Assembly (NCBI GenBank): GCA_032250735.1
Contig: JAVVEP010000009.1
Span: 1 to 32,333, forward strand
Origin: Gammaproteobacteria bacterium
Lineage (GTDB): Bacteria > Pseudomonadota > Gammaproteobacteria > SZUA-152
Length of the DNA stretch: 32,333 nt
Reading direction: 5' to 3'
The notes beneath the pieces are model-generated. The model ran no database searches. It was given only the letters and a program-made list of their open reading frames with translations, and had not been told where the DNA came from. Shown piece after piece: positions 1 through 8,780 of the stretch. Positions within the stretch are counted from its first letter, which is position 1. Each line of letters opens with the position of its first letter. Made by a program: the position numbers and the translations under genes.

Positions 1-481
1 TACGTTGGGGGCTTTGCCAGAACCAAAACTTACCCACAGATTCTGCTGAAGAGCCTAAAATCTAAATTCCCCACTTCTAATATCTATGAACGACAATGCG
101 GAATAGTGGCAGAAGGCTGATATTGAACGTCGGCGTTTAAGCCCTGAGAGTCTATGAATTGGACTTCATTGAAGGCAGCTTCTGTCGCCACAGATCAAAA
201 GCATGCCTCCTCTCGTTAAGATAGGCTTGTCATTGATAAACAGCAGTCAAGCCCGTTGGTTTGTAGTTTAGGCAGGCATCGATAACTTTTGGTAAAATTC
301 CAAAATCACCCCTCCGCCAAATCTGGGACAGAGTTCACAGGCCGAACACAATAACTAGGTACTTTTACTTTCACCTAGTCATAAGAGATTGATTAAAAAT
401 ATTCATTGCATTAAGACCGATGGGCAGCCGCGTGGGCAGAGAAAGCGTGCCCACCCTTCGAACCTCGTGCAGAAATCAGTT
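1..481. other. Gene-free left flank
   Basis: No convincing coding frame is visible here: stop codons are frequent in all frames, and base composition is more AT-rich than in the genes that follow. The stretch contains a small inverted repeat (ACTAGGT at 354-360 and ACCTAGT at 373-379, 12-base loop) and a REP-like hairpin at 429-459, annotated separately. It may be decayed mobile DNA, but I recognise no transposase fragment in it. Confidence 0.5.
429..459 (-). repeat. REP-like hairpin, copy 1
   Basis: GTGGGCA (432-438) pairs with TGCCCAC (448-454) around a 9-base loop. Read on the minus strand, the 31-base unit agrees at 28 of 31 positions with the hairpin at 21526-21556, which lies in the remnant of a RAYT transposase gene. 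Repeats of this form are the usual substrates of RAYTs. Copy 1 sits about 20 bases beyond the 3' end of the CBS-domain gene and could also shield its mRNA end, which is inference. Confidence 0.7.
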
Positions 482-934
482 TCACACAACACGCTTGCTC
501 TGTTCCTGATACTGTTCCCGGTGCACCAGGCTCGCCAGGGCGCCGAGCTGTTCGGCGAGCACTTCGATCATGTCATCCATTGTGACAATACCGATCAGGC
601 TGCCTTTGGCATTCACCACGGGGGCGCGGCGGACCGCTTTCAACTGCATCTGTTCGATGAGTTCGTGCAGTTGTCCATCCTCTTTTGCGACCAGTAGCTC
701 GCCACTCATCGCGTCGCCGACGGCGACCTTTTCTGCGTTGACCTGTTTGGCGACCAGCTCGATCACGATATCGCGATCCGTAAGGATTCCCACCGGCACA
801 CTTTCGGCGCCACTCTGTTCTACGACGACCACGTCACCCACATGATATTTGCGCATCAATTTTGCCGCCTCAAGCACCGACTCCTGTCGCTCGACAATAA
901 TGACTTCGCGATTACAAAGTTCACCGATGTTCAT
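482..934 (-). CDS. Two-CBS-domain protein
   Basis: A 150-residue protein made almost entirely of one CBS pair (Bateman module). The first CBS domain covers roughly residues 5-65 with the typical GILTDRDIV end, and the second roughly 75-135 with GIVTMDDMI. CBS pairs bind adenine nucleotides and usually regulate a partner; with no attached enzyme or channel domain, the partner here is unknown. I chose the ATG at 934 because it follows a strong AAGGAGG ribosome site. The frame stays open upstream, but that extension runs into nadA and reads low-complexity residues from an octamer repeat. The gene lies 100 bases downstream of nadA on the same strand and may be co-transcribed. Family assignment is firm; function is not. 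Confidence 0.88.
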   Translation of the reverse strand: MNIGELCNREVIIVERQESVLEAAKLMRKYHVGDVVVVEQSGAESVPVGILTDRDIVIELVAKQVNAEKVAVGDAMSGELLVAKEDGQLHELIEQMQLKAVRRAPVVNAKGSLIGIVTMDDMIEVLAEQLGALASLVHREQYQEQSKRVV

Positions 935-949
935 AGCCTTTGCCTCCTT

Positions 950-981
950 GCATTTTTGCATTTTTGCGTTTTTGCATTCTT
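950..981. repeat. 8-bp tandem repeat, four units
   Basis: Four consecutive octamers of the form GCATTTTT (950-957, 958-965, 966-973, 974-981), the last two with single changes. The array begins about 16 bases upstream of the CBS-protein start codon and abuts its ribosome binding site, within the 100-base gap to nadA. Copy-number slippage here would alter the leader of the CBS gene. Confidence 0.8.
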
Positions 982-1034
982 GCGTAACTGAAAGATGATG
1001 TCTGTATACACCGCTGCGGCTGCCGCGTCCGCTA

Positions 1035-2096
1035 TCACGCCGGCTGTTGTTGCCGGGAAAATTCGAGCATGCGTTCGATGGGCAGTCTGGCCCTGGCGGC
1101 GATATCCTCGGGTACATAGATCTGGTTACTTCCCGTTTCGAGCACATGGCAAAGGTTTTCCAGACTGTTCATCGCCATCCAGGGACAATGGGCGCAACTG
1201 ACACAGGTGCCGCTCGCGCCCCCGGTGGGCGCGATGATCAATTGTTTGCCGGGCGCCGCCTCATGCATTTTATGAAAGATGCCACGATCGGTGGCCACGA
1301 TCAGTTGCGAGGCTTTCGATTCCGCGGCGGCGCGAATCAGGCGGGTGGTCGAACCGACCACGTCGGCGAGGGCAATAACCTCGGCCGGTGATTCCGGGTG
1401 CACCAGCACCTCGGCATCGGGATGCTGCTCCATCAGCCGTTTCAATTCCGTGGTCTTGAACTCATCGTGGACCACGCAGAATCCCTGCCAGCAGAGCATG
1501 TCGATGCCGGTCTGCTGCTGGATGTAGTGGCCAAGATGTTTGTCGGAGGCGAAGATGACCTTGCGGCCTTCGGCCTTGAGCTGGCGCATGATGTCGACGG
1601 CGTTGCTGGAGGTGACCATCCAGTCCGCGCGCGCCTTGACCGCGGCGCTGGTGTTGGCATACACCACCACCGTCCGATCGGGGTGTTGGTCGCAGTAGGC
1701 GGTGAACTCCTCCGCCGGGCAACTCAGGTCCAGGGAACAGGTCGCCTCCAGATCCGGCATGATGACGCGCTTTTCCATGTTGAGGATCTTGGCGGTCTCG
1801 CCCATGAAACGCACCCCGATCACCACCAGGGTGTGGGCGGGATGGTCACGACCAAAATAGGCCATGCCTAACGAGTCGGCGACGTGGCCACCGGTCTCGT
1901 CGGCCAGGGTTTGCAGCGCCTCATCCACATAATAGTGCGCCACCAGTACGGCATTGTGCTCGACCAGCAGGTGCTTGATCCGTTTCCGCAACACCAGGGG
2001 TTCGACGGCGGGCGGCGAGTTGGTACAGGGCGTCTGCGCGGCGAGTGCGCGAATCCCAGCCTCCAGCCGTCGGGGGACTTCAATGGCACGATCCAT
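1035..2096 (-). CDS. nadA: Quinolinate synthase NadA
   Basis: Condenses iminoaspartate with dihydroxyacetone phosphate to quinolinate in NAD synthesis, using an oxygen-sensitive [4Fe-4S] cluster in the cytoplasm. The protein (353 residues) keeps the expected cysteines: Cys120 in EATCSLDL, Cys207 in [12 protein letters not shown], and a CxxCxxC group at 298-304 in [24 protein letters not shown] and HPESPAEV are family signatures, and length is close to the E. coli enzyme (347). I chose ATG 2096, preceded by GAGG; a GTG at 2144 would add 16 residues with no family match. The gene is divergent from the archease gene and is followed by the CBS gene. No nadB or nadC is visible. Confidence 0.97.
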   Translation of the reverse strand: MDRAIEVPRRLEAGIRALAAQTPCTNSPPAVEPLVLRKRIKHLLVEHNAVLVAHYYVDEALQTLADETGGHVADSLGMAYFGRDHPAHTLVVIGVRFMGETAKILNMEKRVIMPDLEATCSLDLSCPAEEFTAYCDQHPDRTVVVYANTSAAVKARADWMVTSSNAVDIMRQLKAEGRKVIFASDKHLGHYIQQQTGIDMLCWQGFCVVHDEFKTTELKRLMEQHPDAEVLVHPESPAEVIALADVVGSTTRLIRAAAESKASQLIVATDRGIFHKMHEAAPGKQLIIAPTGGASGTCVSCAHCPWMAMNSLENLCHVLETGSNQIYVPEDIAARARLPIERMLEFSRQQQPA

Positions 2097-2278
2097 CTTT
2101 AATACCTCGATAACTGTCTCGAAAACTGCCTCGAAAAAGTTCACCTGCGTCTGCCCGCACGCGCTGTCATTTATCCATTCATTGACTACAGTATAGCGAA
2201 CGCACTACGCATCTCATTTTGCCGCCGTGCGCCTCACTGCGCCGTCTGTTGGCGACTCTGATGCAGGGAATATTGATT

Positions 2279-2698
2279 ATGAAGGCCGACTGGCAACACT
2301 TTGAGCATGGCGCCGATGTCGGGATCTGGGGCCGGGGCGACACCCTGGCGGCGGCCTATGAACAGGCGGCGCTGGCGCTGACCGCCGTCATCGTCGACCC
2401 CGCTACGGTGGCCGCGCAGACCATGATCGAGATTGACTGCGAGGCGCCGGATGACGAGCTGCTGCTGGTCGACTGGCTGAATGCCCTGATCTATGAAATG
2501 GCCAACCGACGGATGCTGTTCGGCCGCTACGCGGTGAAACTGCGGGGACACCGGCTACATGCCCAGGTGTGGGGCGAGCCGCTCGACCCGGCTCGGCACC
2601 AGCCGACGGTGGAGGTCAAGGGCGCGACCTATACCGCACTGATGGTCTTTCAGGACCAGCAGGGAACCTGGCATGCGCGCACGGTGGTGGATGTATAA
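2279..2698 (+). CDS. Archease, RtcB cofactor
   Basis: A 139-residue archease-family protein. Archeases speed up guanylylation of the RNA ligase RtcB and allow multiple turnover. The N-terminal signature HGADVGIWGRG corresponds to the H(T/G)AD(I/V)GI metal-binding motif, followed by an acidic stretch and DELLLVDWLNALIYE, typical of the family. I chose ATG 2279 with an AGGGAA site about 9 bases upstream; ATG 2261 lacks one. The rtcB gene begins 56 bases downstream on the same strand, so the two form an obvious functional pair for RNA repair or tRNA processing. The RNA cyclase RtcA and the regulator RtcR of the enterobacterial rtc locus are not seen here. Confidence 0.92.
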   Translation: MKADWQHFEHGADVGIWGRGDTLAAAYEQAALALTAVIVDPATVAAQTMIEIDCEAPDDELLLVDWLNALIYEMANRRMLFGRYAVKLRGHRLHAQVWGEPLDPARHQPTVEVKGATYTALMVFQDQQGTWHARTVVDV

Positions 2699-2754
2699 AC
2701 GCACACTGCGATCCGGGCATTCACCCGGATACCGGCACAGGGAACGATGCCATC

Positions 2755-4185
2755 ATGGACTTGCAGCTGTTTGAGCGCGACAACGAATTGACCTGGCGTA
2801 TCGCGCCGACGGGCAAGATGCGGGTGCCCGCTATCATCTATGCCGACGAGGCCCTGATGCGCGACATGGACCACAAGGTCTATGAACAGATCACCAATGT
2901 CGCCACCCTGCCCGGCATCGTCAACGCCGCCTACGCCATGCCCGATGCCCACTGGGGCTATGGCTTTCCTATCGGTGGCGTAGCCGCCTTTGATGCGGAT
3001 CAGGGCGGCGTGGTCTCCGCCGGTGGCGTGGGTTTTGACATCTCCTGCGGCGTACGCACCCTGACCACGGGACTGACCCGTGGCGATATTGAGGCGGTCA
3101 AGAAACAACTCGCCGATCAGTTGTGCCGGGATATCCCGGCCGGTCTGGGAAGCACCGGCGGCGTGCACCTCAATGCACAACAGATGCAGGCCATGCTCAC
3201 GGGCGGCGCGCGCTGGGCCGTGGAACAGGGCTTCGGTGAGGCGGCGGACCTGCAACGCATCGAGGAAAAGGGCTGCATGGCGGGCAGTGATCCGGCCTGT
3301 GTTTCGGAGCAGGCCAAACGCCGGCAACGCAATGAGATGGGCACCCTCGGCTCGGGCAATCACTACCTGGAGGTGCAACAGGTGGCCGCTCTCTATGACC
3401 CGGCGGCCGCGACGGCCTTCGGGCTGCGCGAGGATGATGTGGTGGTCAGCATCCACTGCGGGTCGCGAGGTCTCGGGCATCAGATCGGCACCGAATACCT
3501 GAAGTCCATGCTGGCCTACACCTCACAACAGGAACTGCACCTGCCCGACCGTGAGCTGGCCTGTGCCCGCATCCACTCCGAGATCGGCCAGCAATACCTG
3601 GGCGCGATGCGGGCCGGCATCAATTGCGCGCTGGCCAACCGCCAGATCCTTACCCACCTGACCCGACAGGCCTTTGCCCGCGTACTGCCAGAGGCGCGGC
3701 TGCGGCTGCTGTATGACGTCTCGCACAACACCTGCAAGGAGGAGACGCACAGCGTCGATGGTCAGCCGCGCCGGCTGTTCGTGCATCGCAAGGGTGCAAC
3801 GCGGGCCTTTGGGCCGGGCCATCCGGACATCCCCGAGGCACTGCGCCACATCGGCCAACCGGTGCTTATCGGCGGTTCCATGGGCACCGCCTCCTACATC
3901 CTGGCCGGCACGGCGCACAGCGAGCAGCTCGCCTTCAGCTCCGCCTGCCACGGCGCCGGTCGCGCCATGAGCCGGCACCAGGCCAAGCGCCAGTGGCAGG
4001 GGCGGCAGCTGATCGATGAGCTGGCCAGCGAGGGGATCCTGATCCGCAGTCCCAGTCTGCGCGGCGTCGCCGAAGAGGCACCCGGCGCCTACAAGGATGT
4101 CTCTGCGGTGGTCGATGCCGCCGATCGGGCCGGACTGGCGCGCAAGGTGGCGCGACTGCGGCCGCTGATCTGCATCAAGGGATGA
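2755..4185 (+). CDS. rtcB: RNA-splicing ligase RtcB
   Basis: Joins RNA 2',3'-cyclic phosphate or 3'-phosphate ends to 5'-OH ends using GTP and Mn2+. The 476-residue length matches archaeal (archease-dependent) RtcB better than the shorter E. coli enzyme. Metal and catalytic residues align with Pyrococcus RtcB: Asp95 and Cys98 (GFDISCG), His203 (GSGNHYLE), His234 (SIHCGSRG), His324 (SHNTCKEE) and the guanylylated histidine, His399 (SACHGAGR). GGSMGTASYIL is the conserved loop. The start ATG 2755 has AGGGAA upstream; the frame is open further upstream across the archease gene, but that part has no family similarity. The residues seen and the neighbouring archease make this assignment very firm. 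Confidence 0.97.
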   Translation: MDLQLFERDNELTWRIAPTGKMRVPAIIYADEALMRDMDHKVYEQITNVATLPGIVNAAYAMPDAHWGYGFPIGGVAAFDADQGGVVSAGGVGFDISCGVRTLTTGLTRGDIEAVKKQLADQLCRDIPAGLGSTGGVHLNAQQMQAMLTGGARWAVEQGFGEAADLQRIEEKGCMAGSDPACVSEQAKRRQRNEMGTLGSGNHYLEVQQVAALYDPAAATAFGLREDDVVVSIHCGSRGLGHQIGTEYLKSMLAYTSQQELHLPDRELACARIHSEIGQQYLGAMRAGINCALANRQILTHLTRQAFARVLPEARLRLLYDVSHNTCKEETHSVDGQPRRLFVHRKGATRAFGPGHPDIPEALRHIGQPVLIGGSMGTASYILAGTAHSEQLAFSSACHGAGRAMSRHQAKRQWQGRQLIDELASEGILIRSPSLRGVAEEAPGAYKDVSAVVDAADRAGLARKVARLRPLICIKG

Positions 4186-4283
4186 GACAACACAAAATAT
4201 ACTGATACATAACGATAACTATGTGTCTATGCGTGAACCCGGCGAAACGCTAGCTGCGCCGTTTCGGTCGCAGAATTTGCTCC

Positions 4284-4289
4284 TATAAT
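4284..4289 (+). promoter_or_regulatory. Possible -10 box for the aldolase gene
   Basis: A perfect TATAAT lies 33 bases before the aldolase start codon in the 136-base gap after rtcB. No good -35 hexamer is found 16-18 bases upstream (only a weak TTTCGG), so the promoter is tentative. It suggests the aldolase gene is transcribed independently of rtcB. Confidence 0.4.
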
Positions 4290-4321
4290 TCAAGGGTGCG
4301 CACCCGACCAAGGAGATCTTT

Positions 4322-5353
4322 ATGACTATGGAGCTGGACACGGAAATCGAACTGGAACTCGAACGAACCATTATCGATATGATCGACGAAAAACGCGGCA
4401 TTCTTGCGATGGATGAGAGTCTGCCCACCATGGCCAAGCGTTTTGCTCCCATCGGGGTGGAGTCCACCGCCGACACTCGCGAGGCCTATCGTTCCCTGCT
4501 ACTCACCACGCCCGGCCTGGGTGACTACATCAGCGGCGTCATCCTGTTTGAAGAGACTCTGGGCCAGAAGAATCCTCTCGGCCAACCACTGCCGGAGGTG
4601 GCGTGGTTACAGCGGATCGTGCCCGGCATCAAGGTGGACAAGGGCAAGCTGCCGCTGGCGCTATCACCGGGCGACCTCATCACCCAGGGGCTGGACGGTC
4701 TTGGCGAACGGCTCCGACACTACAAACAGCAGGGGGCGCGTTTCGCCAAATGGCGCGAGGTGTATGCCATCGATGGGCCCGCCCCCACCCCGCACGGCAT
4801 CGAGGCCAACGCCGAGATGCTGGCCCGCTATGCGGCGATCTGTCAGGCCGAGGGCATTGTGCCCATCGTCGAGCCCGAGGTGCTGATGGATGGCAGCCAC
4901 GACATCGAACGCCATGCGGCGGTTACCGAGGCCGTGCAACATGCCGTGTTTCACGCCCTGCACCGGCATCATGTGCGGCTGGAACTGATGCTGCTCAAAC
5001 CCAATATGGTGTTGCCGGGCAAAGACTGCCGTCGCGCCGATCCCGATGAGGTCGCGGACACAACCCTGAAGGTGTTGAGCCGAACCGTACCGGCCGCCGT
5101 GCCCAGCATCAATTTTCTGTCCGGTGGCCAGGGCCCCGAAGAGGCCACCGAGAATCTCAATGCGATCAACTATCAGCGCGGCAGCGCCCCCTGGCAGCTG
5201 AGTCTGTCCTATGGACGCGCCCTGCAACAGCCGGTCCTCCAGGCCTGGGCGGGCAACGCAGATAATATCGACCGCGCGCAACAGGCGCTGATGAAACGCG
5301 CACGCCTCAATAGCCTGGCCCGACGCGGCGAATACGACCCCGAGATGGAGTGA
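4322..5353 (+). CDS. Class I fructose-bisphosphate aldolase
   Basis: Cleaves fructose 1,6-bisphosphate to glyceraldehyde 3-phosphate and dihydroxyacetone phosphate through a lysine Schiff base, in glycolysis, gluconeogenesis or the Calvin cycle. The 343-residue protein follows the animal/plant aldolase layout: GILAMDES near 26-33, then GVILFEETL near 72-80, IVPIVEPEVL near 179-188, and ELMLLKPNMVLPG with the Schiff-base Lys at 226. It is unlike the metal-dependent class II enzyme or the DhnA-type class I enzyme of E. coli. The N-terminus is very acidic. The start ATG has an AAGGAG site 6 bases upstream. No other sugar-phosphate genes are nearby, so its pathway cannot be told from context. Confidence 0.95.
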   Translation: MTMELDTEIELELERTIIDMIDEKRGILAMDESLPTMAKRFAPIGVESTADTREAYRSLLLTTPGLGDYISGVILFEETLGQKNPLGQPLPEVAWLQRIVPGIKVDKGKLPLALSPGDLITQGLDGLGERLRHYKQQGARFAKWREVYAIDGPAPTPHGIEANAEMLARYAAICQAEGIVPIVEPEVLMDGSHDIERHAAVTEAVQHAVFHALHRHHVRLELMLLKPNMVLPGKDCRRADPDEVADTTLKVLSRTVPAAVPSINFLSGGQGPEEATENLNAINYQRGSAPWQLSLSYGRALQQPVLQAWAGNADNIDRAQQALMKRARLNSLARRGEYDPEME

Positions 5354-5538
5354 GTGTGCCGGGGTGTTGAAATTTCATCCGCCATCCCTATCTGCGAAAT
5401 GGATGTCCCATTGTCATCAACCGGGTGGTGATTCCGAAATAATGCATCAGTGATAGTGGGGGCGATGGACCACGCCACAATCACCTGAACATGTTGCTGA
5501 CAAAACCGCTGCACAAGAAGACAAAATGGAGCCAGAAA

Positions 5539-7023
5539 ATGTCACCTAACAAGTCCTGCATCATTCTCCTGTTCATCCTGCTATCGCTGACCCTTGGGCC
5601 GCCGGCACTGTCCGCCGAGGACAGTGGTATCTCCAGTCTGCGCCAGACCAGCAAGGCCTTTGCATCGGTGGCGAAAAAGGTATCGCCCTCAGTGGTGTTT
5701 GTGAATGTTGAGAGCGTCCAGAAAAGTGCCGCAGCCGCGCCCTTCGTCTCGCCCTTCTCCTCGCCCTTCAATGATGATTTTTTTAAACGCTTTTTTGGCG
5801 AATCGTTTCCGGGACTCACGCCACGAGAGGCGCCACGACAGGCGCCGCCGCAGGAACGCAAAATTATGGGCCAGGGTTCCGGCTTTGTGTTCTCCCATAC
5901 TAAAGGCCTGCTGTCGGAAACCACCTATATCCTCACCAATAACCATGTGGTCGAGGGTGCCGACAAGATCCACATCACCGCTCAGGATGGGCGGGAGTTT
6001 GAGGCAACGCTCACCGGCGCCGATCCCAAATCCGATCTGGCGGTACTGGAGATCAAGGCCGCCCTGCCCAAACTGGAAATGGGTGACTCATCCGCCCTGG
6101 AGGTGGGTGAATGGGTGCTGGCGATCGGTAATCCCTTTGGCCTGAGCCATACCCTGACGGTGGGCGTGGTGAGCGCCAAGGGCCGCACCGGACTTGGGAT
6201 TAATGATTATGAGGATTTCATCCAGACCGATGCGGCGATCAATCCGGGCAATTCCGGCGGCCCGCTGGTCAATCTCAATGGCGAGGTGATCGGGGTCAAT
6301 ACGGCGATCTTTTCCCGCAGCGGCGGCTACATGGGCGTGGGCTTTGCCATCCCCGCGAACCTGGCCCGCGGCGTTGCCGAACAGCTGATCGCCAATGGCG
6401 AAGTGACCCGAGGCTATCTGGGCATCGTCATTCAGCAATTGACACCGGAACTGGCCGAGTCCTTTTCGATCAAACAGGGCAAGGGTATTTTGGTGGCGCA
6501 GGTATCGGAAGGCTCACCGGCCGAAAAGGCCGGGATAAAAACCGGGGATCTGATTGTCCGTTATCAGGACCAGGCGGTAGAGACCGTCGGTGATTTTCGC
6601 AATCGCGTGGCGCTGACCCCACCGGGCAGCAAGGCGACAGTGAGTATTATCAGAAACGGTCAGGGCAAGGATATCGCGGTGAAGATCGGCAAGCTGAGCG
6701 ATGCGGAAATCGTCGCCCAGGCCCCTGCATCGGCGCAGGCGCCCGACCTTGGCCTGACCGTGCAGACCCTGTCGCCCGAGCTGGCGCAACAGTTTGATGT
6801 CAAACCCGGCCAGGGCGTGGTGGTCACCGAGGTGCAGCCCGCTTCGATGGCCTCCCTGGCCGGCATCCGCCCGGGCATGGTGATCCTTGAGGTGAATCGT
6901 AAGACGGTGAATTCCGCAGCCGAATTCCGGCAAGCGGTCGACAAGAGCCGGGGGGATAAGCGTGTACTGTTGCTGGTCAGTGACCGCGGCATGTCGCGTT
7001 TCGTCGTGTTGCGCTGGCGCTAA
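5539..7023 (+). CDS. Periplasmic HtrA/DegP-type serine protease
   Basis: Envelope quality-control protease of the HtrA family, 494 residues. A signal peptide (hydrophobic core about 7-20, likely cleavage after ALSA near 26) sends it to the periplasm. The trypsin-like domain has the full triad: His136 (TNNHVVEG), Asp166 (KSDLAVLE) and Ser239 (NPGNSGGP). Two PDZ domains follow, roughly 270-365 and 395-490, as in DegP/DegQ/MucD. A Phe- and Pro-rich insert at about 70-105 resembles the regulatory LA loop. I took ATG 5539 (GGAG 7 bases upstream) rather than the upstream start at 5491, which would place 16 extra residues before the signal peptide. Which paralogue (DegP, DegQ or MucD) it is cannot be decided. 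Confidence 0.95.
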   Translation: MSPNKSCIILLFILLSLTLGPPALSAEDSGISSLRQTSKAFASVAKKVSPSVVFVNVESVQKSAAAAPFVSPFSSPFNDDFFKRFFGESFPGLTPREAPRQAPPQERKIMGQGSGFVFSHTKGLLSETTYILTNNHVVEGADKIHITAQDGREFEATLTGADPKSDLAVLEIKAALPKLEMGDSSALEVGEWVLAIGNPFGLSHTLTVGVVSAKGRTGLGINDYEDFIQTDAAINPGNSGGPLVNLNGEVIGVNTAIFSRSGGYMGVGFAIPANLARGVAEQLIANGEVTRGYLGIVIQQLTPELAESFSIKQGKGILVAQVSEGSPAEKAGIKTGDLIVRYQDQAVETVGDFRNRVALTPPGSKATVSIIRNGQGKDIAVKIGKLSDAEIVAQAPASAQAPDLGLTVQTLSPELAQQFDVKPGQGVVVTEVQPASMASLAGIRPGMVILEVNRKTVNSAAEFRQAVDKSRGDKRVLLLVSDRGMSRFVVLRWR

Positions 7024-7118
7024 GTCTCGGCGGAGGTGAACCTGTATGCCGTGATCGAATCAAAGGCTTTGAGGCGGGTGAGAACGATATGAATCTGATA
7101 TGAAACCAAAGCGATGCC

Positions 7119-8069
7119 ATGCTGAAAAGTGTTGATCAGTATCTGGTACGCAAGGACACGCGCGGCCTGTTACTGCTGCTGATTCTTCTTACCCTCCTGC
7201 TGGGTATCGTGGACTATTTCAGCGGGCAGGAATTATCGTTTTCGTTTATTTACACCCTGCCGATCATGCTGGCCGTCTGGTATGGCGGCTATGCCCCTGG
7301 CGTAATCGTCACTCTTGTTTCCATCGCGGTCTGGCTGTCGATCGAGCTGACCGCTGGCAGAGACTATTCACACCCGCTGGTGCTGGTCTGGAATACCGCC
7401 ATCCGGCTGGTGTTTTTTCTGATCATTGTCAGACTACTGTCCTCCATGAAGGACAAGGTGAGCACCCTGGCGAACCTCGCGACGATCGACTCCCTGACCG
7501 GCCTGTTCAACCGACGTTATTTTCTGGAACAGATGGAGCGCGAGCGCACCCGTATCCAGCGTTACCCGGAGGTCTTCACGGTCGCGTATATCGATATCGA
7601 TAATTTCAAATATGTGAACGACTCGCTGGGACACGTGATCGGTGACGACCTGTTACAGGCTGCCGGCAAAACCATACAGCATAATCTGCGCGAGACCGAC
7701 ATCTGTGCACGCCTGGGCGGCGATGAGTTCGTGGTATTTTTCCCCGCCCTCGCGGAAAAGCCGGCCTTACACGTCATGCAGGAATTGCAGCAGCAGTTGT
7801 TGCAGGCCATGCAGCGGCATGCCTGGCCGGTGACCTTTAGTATCGGCATGGTCACCTACCGACAGCCGATGAAGAATATCCGCGAGATGATGTACAAGGC
7901 CGACGAGCTGATGTACCGGGTAAAAAAATCCGGCAAAAATAATATTTTACACATTGTCATTCCCGATACCGTGGCCGGGGCAGACTCCAAAAAAGACTCC
8001 GCAAAAGACACTGCAAAACGCCCCGCCGACGACGGCGCCGCCGGCACAGGCACGGCAGAAAAGGCCTGA
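7119..8069 (+). CDS. Membrane-bound diguanylate cyclase (GGDEF)
   Basis: Makes cyclic di-GMP from two GTP. The N-terminal third (about 16-106) has several hydrophobic helices forming an integral membrane sensor region of no family I can name, then a GGDEF domain of about 115-275. The catalytic GGDEF motif is intact (200-204), and an inhibitory I-site R191-x-x-D194 sits exactly five residues before it, so product feedback inhibition is expected. No EAL domain is present. The last ~35 residues are a Lys/Asp/Ala-rich low-complexity tail. The start ATG 7119 has only a poor ribosome site. The gene follows the HtrA protease by 95 bases on the same strand; a shared transcript is possible but unproven. 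Confidence 0.93.
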   Translation: MLKSVDQYLVRKDTRGLLLLLILLTLLLGIVDYFSGQELSFSFIYTLPIMLAVWYGGYAPGVIVTLVSIAVWLSIELTAGRDYSHPLVLVWNTAIRLVFFLIIVRLLSSMKDKVSTLANLATIDSLTGLFNRRYFLEQMERERTRIQRYPEVFTVAYIDIDNFKYVNDSLGHVIGDDLLQAAGKTIQHNLRETDICARLGGDEFVVFFPALAEKPALHVMQELQQQLLQAMQRHAWPVTFSIGMVTYRQPMKNIREMMYKADELMYRVKKSGKNNILHIVIPDTVAGADSKKDSAKDTAKRPADDGAAGTGTAEKA

Positions 8070-8124
8070 TCGATGCACGATCAGGGGGGACGCCAGGCTG
8101 TCCATAATTGAGTTTTTTTGTTGG

Positions 8125-8152
8125 TTGAATTGGCCGATTCGTGCGCTATAAC
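8125..8152 (+). promoter_or_regulatory. Sigma-70-like promoter for hsp20
   Basis: TTGAAT (8125-8130) and TATAAC (8147-8152) are separated by 16 bases, 60 bases before the hsp20 start codon. No sigma-32 type CTTGAA/CCCCAT pair is seen. A 9-bp direct repeat, GAACAACGT at 8157-8165 and 8168-8176, overlaps the expected transcription start and could be a regulator site. Confidence 0.5.
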
Positions 8153-8212
8153 CTTAGAACAACGTTCGAACAACGTGATTTTAGTGTGACAAAACAACTC
8201 AGGAGATAACCC

Positions 8213-8764
8213 ATGGACATCAAGAAATATTCACCCTGGAGCTGGTTTCAGCATGAAAAGACGGAAGCACAGGGCCTGCCGGTACGCTCTGAAATGGCCC
8301 GGCCGCTGGCGACCTATCCGGTTTTCCAGCTGCACCAGGAAATAGACCGGCTCTTCAATGACGCGCTACGCGGTTTCCCCAGTGTGTTTCGCGGTGGCAT
8401 GGAATGGCCGGAGATCACCCCTGTCATGCTGTCGCCGAATCTCGATATCAAGGAAACGGATCAGGACTATATCGTCAGTCTGGAAGTCCCGGGCGTCGCC
8501 AAGGAGGATGTGGACATCCGGGTGTCGGGCAATATGCTGACGATTCATGGCGAGAAGAAACAGGAGAATAAGGAGGACAAGGCCAACTATCATTGCGTAG
8601 AGCGCCACTATGGCAGCTTTGAGCGCAGGCTTGCGCTGCCGGAGGATGCCAACGCGGAGAATATCTCGGCCCGTTTCAAGGATGGCGTGTTGACCATTGA
8701 CATCAAACGTCAGGCAAAGATCGCTTCCAAGGAGGCCAAGAAGGTCGAGGTCGAGGCGGCGTAA
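8213..8764 (+). CDS. Hsp20 small heat-shock protein
   Basis: An ATP-independent holdase chaperone that binds unfolding proteins in the cytoplasm. The 183-residue protein has an N-terminal arm of about 70 residues with Phe/Trp content and HQEIDRLFND, then the alpha-crystallin domain (about 72-170: PNLDIKETDQDYIVSLEVPGV at its start, and the FKDGVLTIDI motif near its end). The C-terminal tail is Lys/Glu-rich and lacks an obvious IxI anchor, which may affect oligomer assembly. The start ATG 8213 has an AGGAGA site. It appears to be a single-gene unit with its own promoter and is convergent with the patatin gene. Confidence 0.95.
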   Translation: MDIKKYSPWSWFQHEKTEAQGLPVRSEMARPLATYPVFQLHQEIDRLFNDALRGFPSVFRGGMEWPEITPVMLSPNLDIKETDQDYIVSLEVPGVAKEDVDIRVSGNMLTIHGEKKQENKEDKANYHCVERHYGSFERRLALPEDANAENISARFKDGVLTIDIKRQAKIASKEAKKVEVEAA

Positions 8765-8780
8765 TGGGCGACGTAAGACC

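Noticed and set aside
354-379. ACTAGGT/ACCTAGT inverted repeat as a third CTAG element
   Set aside because: Only 7 bp with a 12-base loop, and it lacks the TGT that follows CTAG in elements A and B.
389-697. 102-residue plus-strand frame at the left end
   Set aside because: It runs through the REP hairpin and antisense to the CBS gene.
8065-8085. CCTGATC/GATCAGG hairpin over the diguanylate cyclase stop codon as a terminator
   Set aside because: It is a real 7-bp stem, but no U-tract follows, so termination is not supported.
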